Below are positions 1-12,376 of a DNA stretch of 64,000 nt, one piece after another (within the stretch, counting starts at the first letter, position 1; each line of letters begins with the position of its first letter). Location: NCBI GenBank assembly GCA_964017185.1, contig OZ024872.1:41794188-41858187 (forward strand), read 5' to 3'. Both the position numbers and the translations under genes were made by a program. The notes beneath the pieces were generated by a model. That model had not been told where the DNA came from, searched no databases, and saw nothing but the letters and a program-made list of their open reading frames with translations. Source of the stretch: Rugalucina vietnamica. Lineage: Eukaryota; Mollusca; Bivalvia; Lucinida; Lucinidae.

Positions 1-54
1 CAGCACAAAAAAATGAACACCAAGACATAAAACTAAAAGAACCACCACAGAAGT

Positions 55-241
55 CATGCGCGGATCCAGAAATTTTCATGAGAGGGGGTCCAACGAAAAT
101 GGTAATTTTTGGTCACAGACGAGGGGGGGGGGGGGGTTCTAACCCCCAAAAATCCCGAAATTACCTTTTTTAGGTAAAATTTTCAAATTCCAGGGGGGGG
201 GGGTCCGGACCCACGGTCCCCCCCTCTGGACCCGCGCATGG
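55..241. mobile_element. 187-bp TIR element (CATGCGCGG family), copy 1
   Basis: The ends are inverted copies of CATGCGCGGATCCAG. The element is flanked by AAGT on both sides (51-54 and 242-245), a 4-bp target-site duplication. The interior has G and C runs and no reading frame. A second copy at 38263-38439, in opposite orientation, has its own 4-bp duplication. It is a non-autonomous DNA element; superfamily not assigned. Confidence 0.8.
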
Positions 242-245
242 AAGT

Positions 246-759
246 ATCGCCTTGGAACGATCAGTAATATAAAATTACTGGCGGGCTTAAATCGATTTTA
301 CAGGTACCTAACCTCACCCTCAGCTTCTGCAGTGGTTCACAGCATTTAGTTAGCTGTTCGGTCCTCGAGGCGAATCTCTAGCTAGTCAATGAATCATCAT
401 GGACAAACATGTCATGATAAATACCATGATGAATCAAAAACGAGGACTCACACCTTGAGTAAGCTGCCCGACGATGGAGATCCCTGGGCGCCAAATAACT
501 TACTGAAACCTGGGGCAAAAAAAAACATCAGTTGAACCTCAACACCCTCTCGTTTACACCATCGATTACCGAAATCATTCAATGCAGATCTATGCAATCT
601 CCTCTTTACATTTGTCGAAATTAATGTAACAAGGGAATCTATATTTCGGACCTTTAGAAACAGTTTTGCGAATTCTAGAATCCGAAATAAGCATGTTTGT
701 ATGTTTAGTTGCCAATAAAGTGTGTTGTATTGTGTTGCATTGTATTGTTTTGTTTTGTA
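246..759. other. Non-coding stretch
   Basis: No splice-consistent coding exon or recognised repeat was seen. The long minus-strand open frame that reaches in from the right depends on the satellite at 760-1268. Confidence 0.4.
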
Positions 760-1268
760 TTGTAGTGTAGTGTAGTGTAGTGTAGTGTAGTGTAGTGTAG
801 TGTAGTGTAGGTGTAGTGTAGTGTAGTGTAGTGTAGTGTAGTGTAGTGTAGTGTAGGTGTAGTGTAGTGTAGTGTAGGTGTAGTGTAGTGTAGTGTAGTG
901 TAGTGTAGTGTTGTGTTGTGTAGTGTAGTGTAGTGTAGTGTAGTGTAGGTGTAGTGTAGTGTAGTGTAGGTGTAGTGTAGTGTAGGTGTAGTGTAGTGTA
1001 GTGTAGTGTAGTGTAGTGTAGTGTAGTGTAGTGTAGTGTAGTGTAGTGTTGTGTAGTGTGGTGTAAAGTAGGTGTAGTGTAGTGTAGTGTAGTGTAGTGT
1101 AGTGTAGTGTAGTGTAGTGTAGTGTAGTGTAGTGTAGTGCAGTGCAGTGCAGTGCAGTGCAGTGCAGGTGTACGTGTAGTGTAGTGTAGTGTAGTGTAGT
1201 GTAGTGTAGTGTAGTGTAGTGTAGTGTAGTGTAGTGTAGTGTAGTGTAGTGTAGTGTAGTGTAGTGTA
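760..1268. repeat. GTGTA pentanucleotide satellite
   Basis: About 500 bp of near-perfect 5-bp units, with occasional 6-bp (GTGTAG) phase shifts and a short run of GTGCA units at 1136-1167. A 5-bp unit leaves frames open, which creates a spurious 291-residue open frame on the minus strand. Confidence 0.95.
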
Positions 1269-1983
1269 TTTGAATTTTATATTGGTCCTTTTGGGGTACG
1301 TAGCTGAAATACTGGAAATTCATTTCAAACCATGTTTCATTCTATGCTTTCATTTTTAATCATTAGCTTTGTTTTTTAGTTTTGTTTATTCACCTGCGTT
1401 ACTTTCTATTTGTATGTAGCTTTAATTTTAGATTGTAAAAAAAAGAATAATTGAATGCGATAGTGGCTTTCTTTCACAAAGTTGAAAAAACATTTGTTTG
1501 GTCATTTGAAGCTTTGTATATTAAGATCCATTGACTTTTGTTTGCGGGTTCATAGATATGTAAAGAATAAATATCCGCTCGTAGCTTTTTGCATTTGCTG
1601 TTCTTTTCAATATATTAAGTTTAACTATTTGGTCTCAGTCTAACACCTATATAGGCATATAATACGTGTCCATTATATAGGGGTTTATGAAAATTATTTT
1701 CATATAGATAAAGACTTTAGAACCTTAATCCGATTTCTACTAATGTTACATTAAAAAGACTATATAAAGTGCTTTAGAATACTCTACATGTGTATGTGCA
1801 GATAATCACAAAATAATTTGGAGTATATTGACAGCTTCTACAAATATGGTAATTGTGTTTACATCCATTTTCATTTAAGATTCATTTCGCGCAGCGCTCA
1901 GACTTTATTATGTTTGTTATTCCTTTAAATGCTATTTTTTTTGTGTTCTATCCCACCCCATGAGATCGAAAAGTTAATATAAA
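1269..1983. other. AT-rich flank upstream of the EF-hand gene
   Basis: No coding exon or repeat unit was recognised. If the first exon at 1984 is right, this stretch contains the promoter. No convincing TATA or initiator motif was identified. Confidence 0.35.
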
Positions 1984-4900
1984 ATGGCGTTTTCGGGCGA
2001 AAAGGAAAGTACGGTGTATGTGGGCGAAAAACTTTGAGCCACAGTCTAAACATCAAGCACTTGTTGCAAAAACCTGGGCATCAGTAGAAGCTGGACTTTT
2101 CATCAGGAAAACATGTCCGTGAAATGTATACCCCCTTGAACCCCACTTTTATATAGCAAAACTGGGGTATGCAGGGGTATACCTATTTTTCTTATTTTTG
2201 ATCCAAAACATACATTGTGGGTAATCGTTAGAACCGCCTCGTCGAGGCGTTTCTAACGTGTACCCACAATGTATGTTTTGAGCAAAAATATTAAAAATAT
2301 CAATTTTTTTTCTAGTGAAATTTTCAATTCTTATGGCTGAAAAAATTCTCTGTATATTGCATGGGCAAGTTTTTGTAATGTGTCTCAGTTTGTAGCTAAA
2401 GATAAATATGGAACGTTTCTTATAGTGTTCCAGTATGTCTGGACCTGTTTGTTGGTGGGAATGTTGCGTTAAATATTCTAATTCCCGTGCAATGGCAAAT
2501 GCCAGTAGACTCCATATATTTGATTGAACCGTGTAAGATTTAAACAATAGAACTGACATAAATTATTTTGTACAGTGCATATACTGCATATTAAATATTT
2601 TAATTAACCCCGTATTATCATTCAAATGGCTAACCTTACTCGTATCTATTATATTAAGTTTTCAAGGGTTGGTGATTTCACGTATATTGAAGAATACCAC
2701 ATAACCAAAATAAGAGGCACATGGAGCTTCTTAAACAGGACATTTTTTCTGACCTTATCTAGGACGAAGATGAATGCCTTGACGAAACAGACCAGTTTGA
2801 ACAGACAGAACAAGGAGAGCTGTCAGAGTCACAGAAACAAAGTAGGCTTAAGTTATCTTTTTTAACGCAATGCATGAGCTGCCGCATCAGAAAACCAACA
2901 ATCTGCACTTTATGCGAAACAAAAGGTGCAGATCAGTGGCGCAGTAACTAATAGCATGACGCATCTTCTTTCTAAATCTGAAATGTGAAGCTTATAACTA
3001 TTGTGTGTGGCTGTACAGCCTGGTTTATGTTGGACCACGTCGGAGACCCAAAATTTTTAATGCGATTTTGCTAATTGAGTCGACCAATTCTTGACTATTA
3101 CTTGCTTAATGCAATGACCCGCGACACAGTTGAGATTCGATCGTCGAAGTCCTAGACCAAGCTTATGTCTGTTTATGCTGTCTGCCTCTCTGCTCGTCAT
3201 CATTGTTTTGACTGATGCTTGCCGGATACTTGTTCACTGGGAAACATCTTTCTCTTCAGGGTCAGTATTTAAAATGTATTAAAATTGTAATATTTTTTGG
3301 ACTTTTTTTTCTAACACATGGGTTAATTACTGCGTCGGACAATCTCTATTCCAGACATCACAGAAATATACAAACGGTTTGATTTGGATGGTAATGGAGT
3401 TCTAACAGGGAAAGAGCTGCGGAAAGGTTTACAGTTCCTTGGGCTTAATCCCACCAAAGATGATATCAAAAGAATAAAGAAAGAACACAATCTTAATACA
3501 AGTAGGTATACCCTGGAAACATGCATCACAAATATGTTCGAAATACAATACAGTAATATATCTATTCTAAAATACATACGCTGTAATTAGAAACATTTAA
3601 GCATTTACGGGAAGCTTACTGATGAACAGTGTCATTTGCGTCATGTTGGACTCAAGGCAGATATTGTCTTGGCATTTTATTAACACGGTTATGCAAAACT
3701 CAACAAATACATGACTACAAGACTTTTATGCACTTGTATAAAGGTTTTTCTACTGAGAAGACAAAAACTGGTGATGGTGCTAGCTTGTCAGCTGTTATAA
3801 AAATCAATTCTAGATTGTAAACTGAAAAAGACTTATTCTGTACATTTTATAGGATAGTTAGACGAAAATTGGTTGCATCACGAAAACATCTCCATGTAAT
3901 GAATACCCCCTTGAACCCCACTTTTATATAGCAAAACTGGGGTATGCAGGGGTATACCTATTTTTCTTATTTTTGCTCTAAAACATAGATTCAGGGTACT
4001 CGTTAGAACCGCCTCGCCGAGGCGTTTCTAACGTGTACCCACAATCTATGTTTTGAGCAAAAATAAGAAAAATATCCAATTTTTTCTAATGAAATTTTCA
4101 AATTTTACAAGTGAAAAAAATCCCTGTTTATTGCATGGGCACGTTTTCGTAATGAGAAGACAAAAACTGGTGATGGTGCTAGTTTGTCAGTTATAGAACT
4201 AAGTACGTTAAATTGTAAACCGAAAAAGACTTATTCTGTACAATTTTATAGGATAGTTAGACGAAAATTGGTTGTACTTTAGAAATTTTACCCAGTAATT
4301 TTACTAAGCAAAACGTGACAGTTTTTATGTACATCGTCTTTTTTCTGACATTTTCCGTTTATAGAGAAAATTTCCTACGACGAGTTCGAGGCAGTAATGA
4401 AGAAAGAGGTGCTCAGCAAGTCAGATCCACAGTTTGATCTTCTAGAAGCTTTTAGGTATACATGCTTTCTTTTTCAAAATTGCAGTCCCTTTACTGACTT
4501 TGGTCATTGCGCCTTTGTCATTTGAATTTTGGTATGCGTTCTTGATCATGGCGTAATTGAGTCGCCGCACCAGAAAACAAACACTCTGCTTAAGCGAAAA
4601 CAAAGCCGCAGATCAGGCTTTGCTGTTAGTGCCTTTGTTTTCGCTACACGGATAGTACAATTCCTCTTCTACTTAAATCCAACAAAATAAATTGAAAAAC
4701 AACATCTATCAGTAATTATTATATCAAACCACATTGTAAAGCTTGACGTGTTATAAGGAGGTTGAAGGGCTGCAGCAATGGATGGAAACCTGGGGCAATT
4801 TGTTCAAAACTTCGTTAGCATAACGTCATCGTTCCTACAACACGTGATAAATCTGTCTAAAGAATGACGTTTCTCTGTAACGTCCAATTGCTCAGTACCG

Positions 4901-5890
4901 TGCGCGACGCCTTTAAAGTAAATGCCGACTACATTAAGCAAATACACTGTTATTTTTGTTGATAAAATGTGAGAATCCTTTGCAATTCAAAGAATTCTCA
5001 CAGTACAAAAAATAACAGTGTATTTGTAATATTCATGTTTGAAATTTTAACAAATCGTTAGCTTAACGATGTCGTTAATTTTGAAAAACTGGGCCCATGT
5101 GATCACTAGATGCGTATACCGCAATAGTCAGAGACATTTATTAAAAATGCCAACAAGCCATACCAAATTAATGATTATATACTAAATGCTTAAGAAACGC
5201 GGAGATTTTACCATAAATTTGACTCCGCAGTACCGGGCTTTAAAGATTTTTAAGGTTGAAAGCTCCGCTAATCACCGGTCCCATTGGGACCGTTGATACA
5301 TATGACTGGTGCATTTATCACTGGATTTTCATTTCCAGAATATTTGACAAGGACAAAAGTGGAAAACTGAACAAACGTGAACTTGGCATAGCACTACGCA
5401 CTTTAGGAGAGCAACTGTCGGACGAGGAGGTGGACGAATTGTTTAAAGCTTTGGATACAAACAAAGATGGCGAACTAGACTATATAGGTAACAATTTATT
5501 TATTTATTTATTTATTTATTTGTTTATTTATTTATTTAGTTAGTTCATTAATTTTATGACATTTATTTTATTTTTAATTTATTTTACATTATTTTAAATT
5601 ATTGTATTGTATTGATTGATTGATTTATTTATTTTTTATTTGATTTGATTTGATTTGATTTGATTTAATTTAATTTAATTTAATTTAATTTAATTTAATT
5701 TAATTTAATTTAATTTAAATTTAATTTAATTTAATTTAATTTAATTTAAATTTAATTTAATTTAATTTAATTTAATTTAATTTAATTTAATTTAATTTAA
5801 TTTAATTTAATTCAATTTAAGTTAATTTAATTTAAGTTAAGTTAAGTATACACTTTTATCTTTACAGAGGCATCCAAGCTGCTGGCATGA
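1984..5890 (+). CDS. Calmodulin-like EF-hand calcium-binding protein, six exons
   Basis: Exons are 1984-2013 (inferred first exon, ATG in a good context, donor GTGTAT), 2763-2841, 3355-3501, 4365-4455, 5339-5487 and 5868-5890 (TGA). The last five have AG/GT borders and phases that join without a break. The product is about 172 aa. An acidic N-terminal extension (DEDECLDETDQFEQ) precedes four EF-hand units. Loop 1 is DLDGNGVLTGKE. Loop 2 is degenerate (HNLNTKKISYDE, lacking the Asp at positions 1 and 3). Loop 3 is DKDKSGKLNKRE. Loop 4 is DTNKDGELDYIE, whose position-12 Glu is encoded across the last intron. Three loops should bind calcium. The spacing is that of the calmodulin/troponin C superfamily, but the sequence is too divergent for an orthologue call. 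It is probably a cytosolic calcium sensor. The first exon is the weakest part; the real start could lie further upstream. Confidence 0.82.
2106..2386. mobile_element. Central-hairpin element (family B), copy 1
   Basis: The outer ends are imperfect inverted copies of CATTACGAAAACATGCCCAT. The centre (about 2209-2280) is a long palindrome around GCCTCGTCGAGGC, with arms that include TTGTGGGTA and GTTAGAA. It lies in intron 1 of the EF-hand gene. Confidence 0.75.
2875..3045. mobile_element. GAGCCGC-TIR MITE (family A), degenerate copy
   Basis: It starts TGAGCTGCCGCATCAGAAAA and continues with the GCGAAAACAAAGGYGCAGAT core and the TGTACAGCCTGGTT right part. It begins 34 bp after the donor of EF-hand exon 2. 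Confidence 0.6.
3878..4155. mobile_element. Central-hairpin element (family B), copy 2
   Basis: Full-length copy in EF-hand intron 3, with both CATTACGAAAAC-type ends and the central palindrome around 3985-4055. The sequence just after the insertion (4153-4265) repeats that just before it (3757-3872), so a host segment of about 110 bp is duplicated on the two sides. Confidence 0.75.
4557..4680. mobile_element. Family A MITE, truncated
   Basis: Carries the left TIR (GAGTCGCCGCACCAGAAAA), the central GCGAAAACAAAG hairpin and TAGTACAATTCCTCTTCTAC. The right TIR is missing. Confidence 0.6.
4789..5098. mobile_element. MITE with GGGCCCAGTT-type termini
   Basis: The left end CCTGGGGCAATTTGTTCAAA is inverted relative to the right end TTTTGAAAAACTGGGCCCA. 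Inside, AATACACTGTTATTTTTGTT pairs with its inverted copy 60 bp on. A related copy at 32873-34022 is split by a later insertion. Confidence 0.65.
5493..5850. repeat. TTTA and TTTAA microsatellite in the last EF-hand intron
   Basis: TTTA units (5493-5540), TTTGA units (about 5637-5665), then a long TTTAA array. It fills nearly the whole intron between exon 5 and the 23-bp last exon and ends about 17 bp before the acceptor. Confidence 0.95.
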
Positions 5891-7233
5891 AAATCGTTTA
5901 CAAATTATGAAGACATGGATGACTTGCATTATAAACTGACACGATTCGTTACATATGGGCACATAGCAGGCGCAGATTGTTTGGGTACCATAAACGAAAT
6001 TGTGTGAAATGCTCTACATGTTCATTGTTATAAACAGTTGTAAAGTTACGTGTAGTTATATGAATACAAGTTTACACTACTAATCTACTGACTTGTTTGC
6101 TCCCAAAATATGAATGGTTCTAAGTTATACGAATGGTCTGCTGACGAAACAGCAGTAGGTCCAATCGTTTTTATCATTAAATTAATTTTTAAAAGGAGCC
6201 TTCAGTAAATTCTAGCCTAAAGATTTGGTGTTTCGACAAACACTACAACCCTGCTTTGCCGACCTTGGTACTACATGCACGACCCTAGACTAAGCAGCCA
6301 AGATACTGGTACCACTACCACACGAATACACTATATTATAGTAACCACGAAGGCAAGTCTAGTCGGACTTGGTGTCAAGACTATGCAAGGCAAATTATTG
6401 GCAAGGAATATAACTTGTGCGATCGTATTTAAATTATCGGCAAGGTTGCTATTTTTGATGCTGTTCCCTGAAACACACGGTGACGGTTCCGCATGTAACC
6501 GGAAATTAAGCCCCACCTGAATTCCTTAGCAGAGTGTCAGCATGTGCAGTTTCTTTTTCCGTCGTGTTACTATAGTAATAATACGGGCCGGTATATTGGA
6601 CTCCGACCTGAAACTCGTTCCGGTATGTTGCGTAGTCCACCAGGGCTAAACCAATGATCCACCCAAGTTTGTTCCCTCTTAATGACTCCTCAGTGGATTT
6701 CAGCTGCGGATAGCACGGTATGCCGGTACCCGGGTGTGCATCTAGTCCTGTATTTTGCTTCATCATAGCTCACATGACCGAGGTCTTTCACACACAGAAC
6801 TGTGTGTCGCATCAGAATCATAGAGTGAGGTTGGCGCGATGTGAAATTTGATTTACCTCGGAGGCTAACTTGACCTAAGACAATTTTTCATTGGTGCCAA
6901 ATCGTTCATTGGGACCCAGATACGCAAAGAATTTTGTCCTCAAAGATAAACTCAATTTAGCACTATGAAAAAACAAATGCATGGTTTTCATGGTAGCCGT
7001 TAATGTGATTCTCGAGTATAGGGGTGTACATACAAACTGGTCATATCTCCACTGTTACTTATCCTAGACCACTGAATCTGGTAAGTAATGCAAAGTATCT
7101 CATTTACATATTCATGGATTTTAATGAAAACATTACAAATGACAGAAAAAATTATTATAAAATCCACAAATAAACAACTGTCATTTTTGACAAAGAATGG
7201 ATCAAACGTTTCTAGCGTAAGGTTTACGTGTGC
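5891..7233. other. Non-coding flank after the EF-hand gene
   Basis: No exon or repeat was recognised. An ATTAAA at 6176-6181 could be the poly(A) signal of the EF-hand gene, but the evidence is weak. Confidence 0.35.
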
Positions 7234-7399
<166 letters not shown>

Positions 7400-7559
7400 A
7401 ACCTCCTCAGAGGACTTCGGAAGGAATTCCGGTATACCAAGTGCTAAAGGGTGTTAGCTGAAAGAAAACAAAAGTGAAGTGGGTGAAATGAGTTCGTACA
7501 GATAAGGCAGTGTGCCTTTATTTCATATTATTATGCAGACGCACAGACCACACAAATGC

Positions 7560-8380
7560 GGTAGATCAGTCACATTTTTCAGGGTAGGTGTATTCTTTGT
7601 ACCAAAATATCAGTTGGACCACTTAGGGTATTCCTTGGACCAGATTTACCTGTTGGACTATGTATTACCTATTGGAAAATGCATTACCTGGACCAGTTCA
7701 GCTATAATGAGCTGTACCAAAAGGGTATTCCTTAGACCAAGTAAACTTGCTGGACCAGTCATAAAAAATGAAACTGCACTATCAGTCAACACAAATAATA
7801 AACAATAATACAAGAAAAAGAAAATAGTAATAGAAAATAGAAAAAAAATAAATAAATAAAATAACTAAGAAATGATTTAGTAATAGAATCGAAAACTCTT
7901 ATGAAATGCAGGCACAAACACTAATAAATGCATACAATATGAAGTCAATAACTTTATTTATTTTTCTTTATCTATTTATTTGTTCATTTATTTATTCTTC
8001 CCCCGCCCCCTCCCCAGTTTTATAACCATATAACATAAAACTAACCAGGCTGGCTCATTACTTACAATTCATTGCTTACAATTCATGTAACAAATTATTT
8101 TGATAGATTTGATAGCTTTCATATGGCCTGACTGAATAAACAGTTGTCACATTGATGATGTAAAATTGATTATTAGCCCAGAGTCCAGGTAATAAATGGT
8201 CTATCTATCTTCTGATTCTGAGTCGATCAATTTCTGGTCATCACCTCAGATGGTCCAACATGTAAATCTGGTCCCAGGAATACCCTGTTTGGTCTAACTG
8301 ATGATTGGTTGGACTGATCCAAGTCCAGCGGGTCAATGAATGCACATGGAGTCGAAATGACCAGTTATACAGTTTGCACG
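7560..8380. mobile_element. Inverted-repeat element with internal TGGACCA repeats
   Basis: The segment at 7605-7655 (ATCAGTTGGACC, AGGGTATTCC, GACCAGATTTAC) reappears inverted at 8248-8298. The arms contain several degenerate TTGGACCA units. The middle is AT-rich. The exact ends are not resolved. Confidence 0.6.
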
Positions 8381-8399
8381 ATCGCCGTACCAATAGTGC

Positions 8400-9024
8400 A
8401 TTTCAGGGGAAATAACTCGTCTGGCGTGAATGTCAAACGAAAACGCATTTTCATTTTGCGCAAAAACATATCATCTTGCAGATTTTACCACATTTGATCT
8501 GAAAAGAGAAGGTATGATAAATATATAGAGGTCATTTGTTCATATCGATTATGCACTCATTTGTAACTACGCCCCCACCCCCGGAAAATAGCCCTGATAG
8601 CCAGGACTATATAGTAAGTAAATTCTTTATTTTACGAGGGTTGCCCAATTGGCAGAGCCAATCTTCCTTGGGGCCCTCAATATCTTTCCTTCCAGCAATT
8701 CCCTGCCAAAAAGCCCTGCACTGCTCTGGCAACAGATGGTAAAATCTCCTGGGTCCCCCACCCCCACTATTCCTGACCCTCCCCCAGGGTTGGGGGAGCG
8801 GGGGTTAGGGCTGTGGAGTGTGGTTACAAATGACTAGTGCATTTATTGACTTTTTCACCTTTCTGAAAAAAGACAGTTGTAAAGCTCTGTCTGCTGATGT
8901 GGGGGTATTGGGTTGTTTTGGCCTTGAGGCGTTTCGGCCGTGAGGCGTTTTGGCCGCGGTCGTTTCGGCCGGAGTCTTTTCGGCCCTGGGTCATTTTGGT
9001 CTGAATTTTTTATCACTCATATAC
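8400..9024. other. Non-coding; contains a TTTCGGCC-type repeat array
   Basis: 8911-9000 holds five degenerate units of the form GGCGTTTCGGCC. This resembles one terminal array of the complex-TIR elements seen elsewhere in the window, but no inverted partner was found. Confidence 0.4.
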
Positions 9025-9379
9025 GGGTGCGTAGAATTACCAAAACACACCAAAACACCGGAACACACTGGTAATTACCAAAACACACTTATATTTTGTA
9101 TTATCATAATAATCTAGTACTGTAGTATATTTATGAGACTCAGATGATAAAAAGTTATATTCTCTTTTGATTGATGTCAGTTGTAAGTGTGATAAATATT
9201 ATTTATTTGGTGTGTTTTGGTCTGCCTTGCATATAATTAATTGTTATTGATTTTCACACCCTATCATCAAATTGTTGACATTATTAATGTACCGTGGTAA
9301 TTGGCTTACCTGATCAGATTGGCCTTACAACAATGAAACCTGTGCATGTAAGTTAGTAAAGTCAATACGTTAAACCAAA

Positions 9380-9645
9380 AAGACAAAACAAAATTTTGCC
9401 CATGCAATAATAGAGATTTTTAGCTGTAAAAATGATAATTTCATCGGAAAAACGGATATTTTATAACAAACATTGATTGTGGGTACTTGTTAGAACCGCC
9501 TCGTAGAGGCTGTTCAAACGAGTAGCCCATGACAAAAACCTCCATGCAATATACATATATAAGACACCTAAATACCATAAACAATTTTGTCTCAGCGTCT
9601 CGACGCGACTGAAAAAACTTGCCCATGTAATATACAGATTTTTTT
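9380..9645. mobile_element. Family B hairpin element, decayed
   Basis: Has the half palindrome ATTGATTGTGGGTACTTGTT, then AACCGCCTCG, plus CCCATGCAATA-type ends. The second palindrome arm is broken. Confidence 0.45.
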
Positions 9646-10365
9646 TTTAGCTGAAAATAAACAACAACAAAAAAAAAAAAACCGAATATATCATTGCAAA
9701 AATACGGCGCATACTCGCACACACAATGCACGAGTGCAAGATGCATGAGTATGATGAGATGAACTCTTTGATTAGAAATCATACTATTTCGTTAAATACT
9801 GTAGAAGAAAACGAGGATGTAAATTGTTGCGTTTCTTTTGCATTTAAGTATATATTAACATGTAAAATTTCATTTGGTTATTTAAAATATAAAATTTGAA
9901 TTCGGTAGACATCTAGAAATGTAAACGGTAGCTTTTTAAAGAATACCCATGGCTAAATCAGTGTCCTAAAATATAACTCCTTGGATACACACTAGTCACG
10001 TGCCAGGTAATAAACAGTCTGAGCTTGAATACACACAGGTAATAAATGGTCTGCAACACCTTTCAATAACTCGAATGACACCCAATACACATATTCAAGC
10101 ATTTATTTTTGATACAGATGGTTTTTGTGGTCAAGATAGAATTTTAAGACAGAATTTTAAGCTCAAGATGAATTATATGTTACAATATTTAAAGAAAGAA
10201 AGAAAGAAGGACAGACAGACAGACAGAAAAAAAGAAAGAACGAATCATTACGAAAATATGTCCATGTAATACTTGTATGTAAAGAAATAAGCATATGTAC
10301 AAGATGTGCATGTACCTAATATTCGTACATGCCTAAAGCGTCAAACGTTACTTGTGGTTCGAACA

Positions 10366-10500
10366 TTACAAAGAACATGCCCATGCAATATACAGAGAAT
10401 TTTTCATCATAAAAAATTGATATTTTTTAGCGGAAAATTTCTGATATCTTTAATATTTTTGCTTAAAACATAGATTGTGGGTTAGAACCGCCTCGCCGAG
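10366..10500. mobile_element. Family B hairpin element, half copy
   Basis: Runs from a CATTACAAAGAACATGCCCA end to the palindrome centre at GAACCGCCTCGCCGAG and stops. The other half is absent, as though broken at the hairpin tip. Confidence 0.6.
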
Positions 10501-10522
10501 AGAACATATATACTGTCATCTG

Positions 10523-10821
10523 CATTACGAAAACATACCCATGCAATAAACAGTTTTTTTAAGCTTTAAAAATTGAAAATTTTCAGCTAAAAATTTTGAT
10601 GTTTTTCTTATTTTTGCTCAAAACATAGATATTTTTGCTCAAAACATTGATTGTGGGTACACGTTAGAACCGCCTCGCCGAGGCGTTTCTAACGTGTACC
10701 CACAATCAATGTTTTGGAGTAAAAATAAGAAAAATAGGTAAACCCCTGCATCCCCAGTTTTGCTATAAAACTGGGGTTAAAGGGGGTATACATAACACGG
10801 ACATGTTTTCCAATCCTGATG
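10523..10821. mobile_element. Family B hairpin element, best-preserved copy
   Basis: The central palindrome covers 10641-10715: two arms of about 37 nt beginning AAAACATTGATTGTGGG and meeting at GCCTCGCCGAGGC, with one or two mismatches. The outer inverted ends are CATTACGAAAACATACCCAT and its inverted relative ending ACATGTTTTCCAATCCTGATG. Confidence 0.8.
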
Positions 10822-11033
10822 TGAAGCTGATATGCGCAAGTACCTAAGAAAGAAAGAAAGAGCAGCTTACAATCTAACACAGAACATATATTCTGTCCTC
10901 TGAAACTAATATGCGCAAATGTTCAAGATGTACATGTACCTAGTATTCGTACATGCATAAAGCGTCAAACGTTTACATGTTTTTCAAATGAATTAAAATA
11001 CACAACTTATTACAAATTTGATGCGCATGTACC

Positions 11034-11036
11034 TAA

Positions 11037-11079
<43 letters not shown>

Positions 11080-11128
11080 ATTAATTAAATAATTAATTAA
11101 TTAATAAATAAATAAATAAATAAATAAA
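11034..11128. repeat. AAAT microsatellite
   Basis: About 95 bp of AAAT units with an AATT-rich interruption at 11082-11104. Confidence 0.9.
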
Positions 11129-11587
11129 CATTGTCACCTTTAAAAAGCCAAAAATGCAGTGTACTAATGCGCACACATTCGCCACGCGGCATAGAATAAA
11201 CACAACCAAAAGAATCATGAATCAACAGACAAACTTCATAAGCAACCACAAAGTTCAAATAAATATATAATAAGCAAATAAATGCTTAATGCGGAAAATA
11301 TAGAAATTCTCGACGTGCATCATCTTAATGAGCGCAGGTTATAGGCCCATTTTTCATGCGATTCATTGAAATCAGTATTTTCTCGTTATGTAAATGCTTG
11401 CAATTACAACGCAGGACTGGTGTTGAATTTATGTTATTGATAACTTTCAGATATATATTGAACTTTTACAAGTGATTTTGAGGACCCATATTTAATAGAT
11501 TTGAAAAAAAAGTTGATGATAGGTTAAAAGGTACTGTAATATTAAATACATTTAATCAAATTATTATGTCAATCGTCATGTCCACAT

Positions 11588-11745
11588 CGGTGCACGACTT
11601 TTCGTCGAAAACCCTTTGGTCGAATTGACATTTGATAGAATACGTAAGACACTTGGTCGCAAAAACCGATCAACTACGACACTTCGTCGATTTTTTAAGA
11701 GTAAAAGTACGACACTTTGTCGAAACAAATCCGACCATACGTCGT
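11588..11745. repeat. Unpaired TIR-like array with CGACACTTNGTCG units
   Basis: Begins GGTGCACGACTTTTCGTCG and contains five degenerate ACGACACTTTGTCG units. The first ten bases match the right terminus of the 26208-26821 element. No inverted partner was seen, so it may be a one-ended remnant inside the 4.2-kb element. Confidence 0.5.
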
Positions 11746-12236
11746 ACTTTCATTGTTTTTTGTTTTTTTTTCAAATCGAGTTATTACCGTTATCTATGCT
11801 GGAAAAATACAATGGGATAAATAGGTAGGTATGCTAGCTGAAAAGGTATGAGTTACTGTTCAAAGAGTCTGTTCTTGGATTTCCACATAGGTGTCAGTTC
11901 GTATATCAAGGTAATTCATCTGTTTATTGTATTGGCATGTGCTTATCTATTAGATTACAGTATGTCGATAAATACACAGCGGCCATAAAGTAGGACTGGC
12001 ATGTGAAAGCTTTATTGTGCAATAGATAGAGGCGAAGCATGTGCGTTCATACATATACGAGATTGGTAACGTTGCGCAAATAAATTTATTAGATCTATAA
12101 CTTGATTCGTAAAATACTATAACGTTGATTTTTTGACAATTCCATAAGTTTCAAGAACAATTTAAAATTTTATTCAATTAAGGTTTCTTTGATGTATAGA
12201 ACTTCGTCCTAAACTAATTAATTTAAGTTCCAGTCT

Positions 12237-12339
12237 GATTGGGATCAATAATCACTCCTTCGTTGACGGATAATTACACCAATTAAAAGTCTGAGTACAT
12301 CTACTCGACTCAATAGGTGTCAACTGGGTATTATTTAAG
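12237..12339 (+). promoter_or_regulatory. Putative CCAAT/TATA promoter of the SGNH gene
   Basis: GATTGG (inverted CCAAT) at 12237-12242 and a TATA-like TATTTAAG at 12332-12339, 45 bp before the ATG. The positions fit a compact polymerase II promoter, but the motifs are short. Confidence 0.4.
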
Positions 12340-12376
12340 CCATTGTTTCTCAAACTTCAACATAACCACGATCGGC

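Noticed and set aside
448-1323. 291-residue open frame on the minus strand
   Set aside because: Translation of the GTGTA satellite (YTTLH repeats); no coding support.
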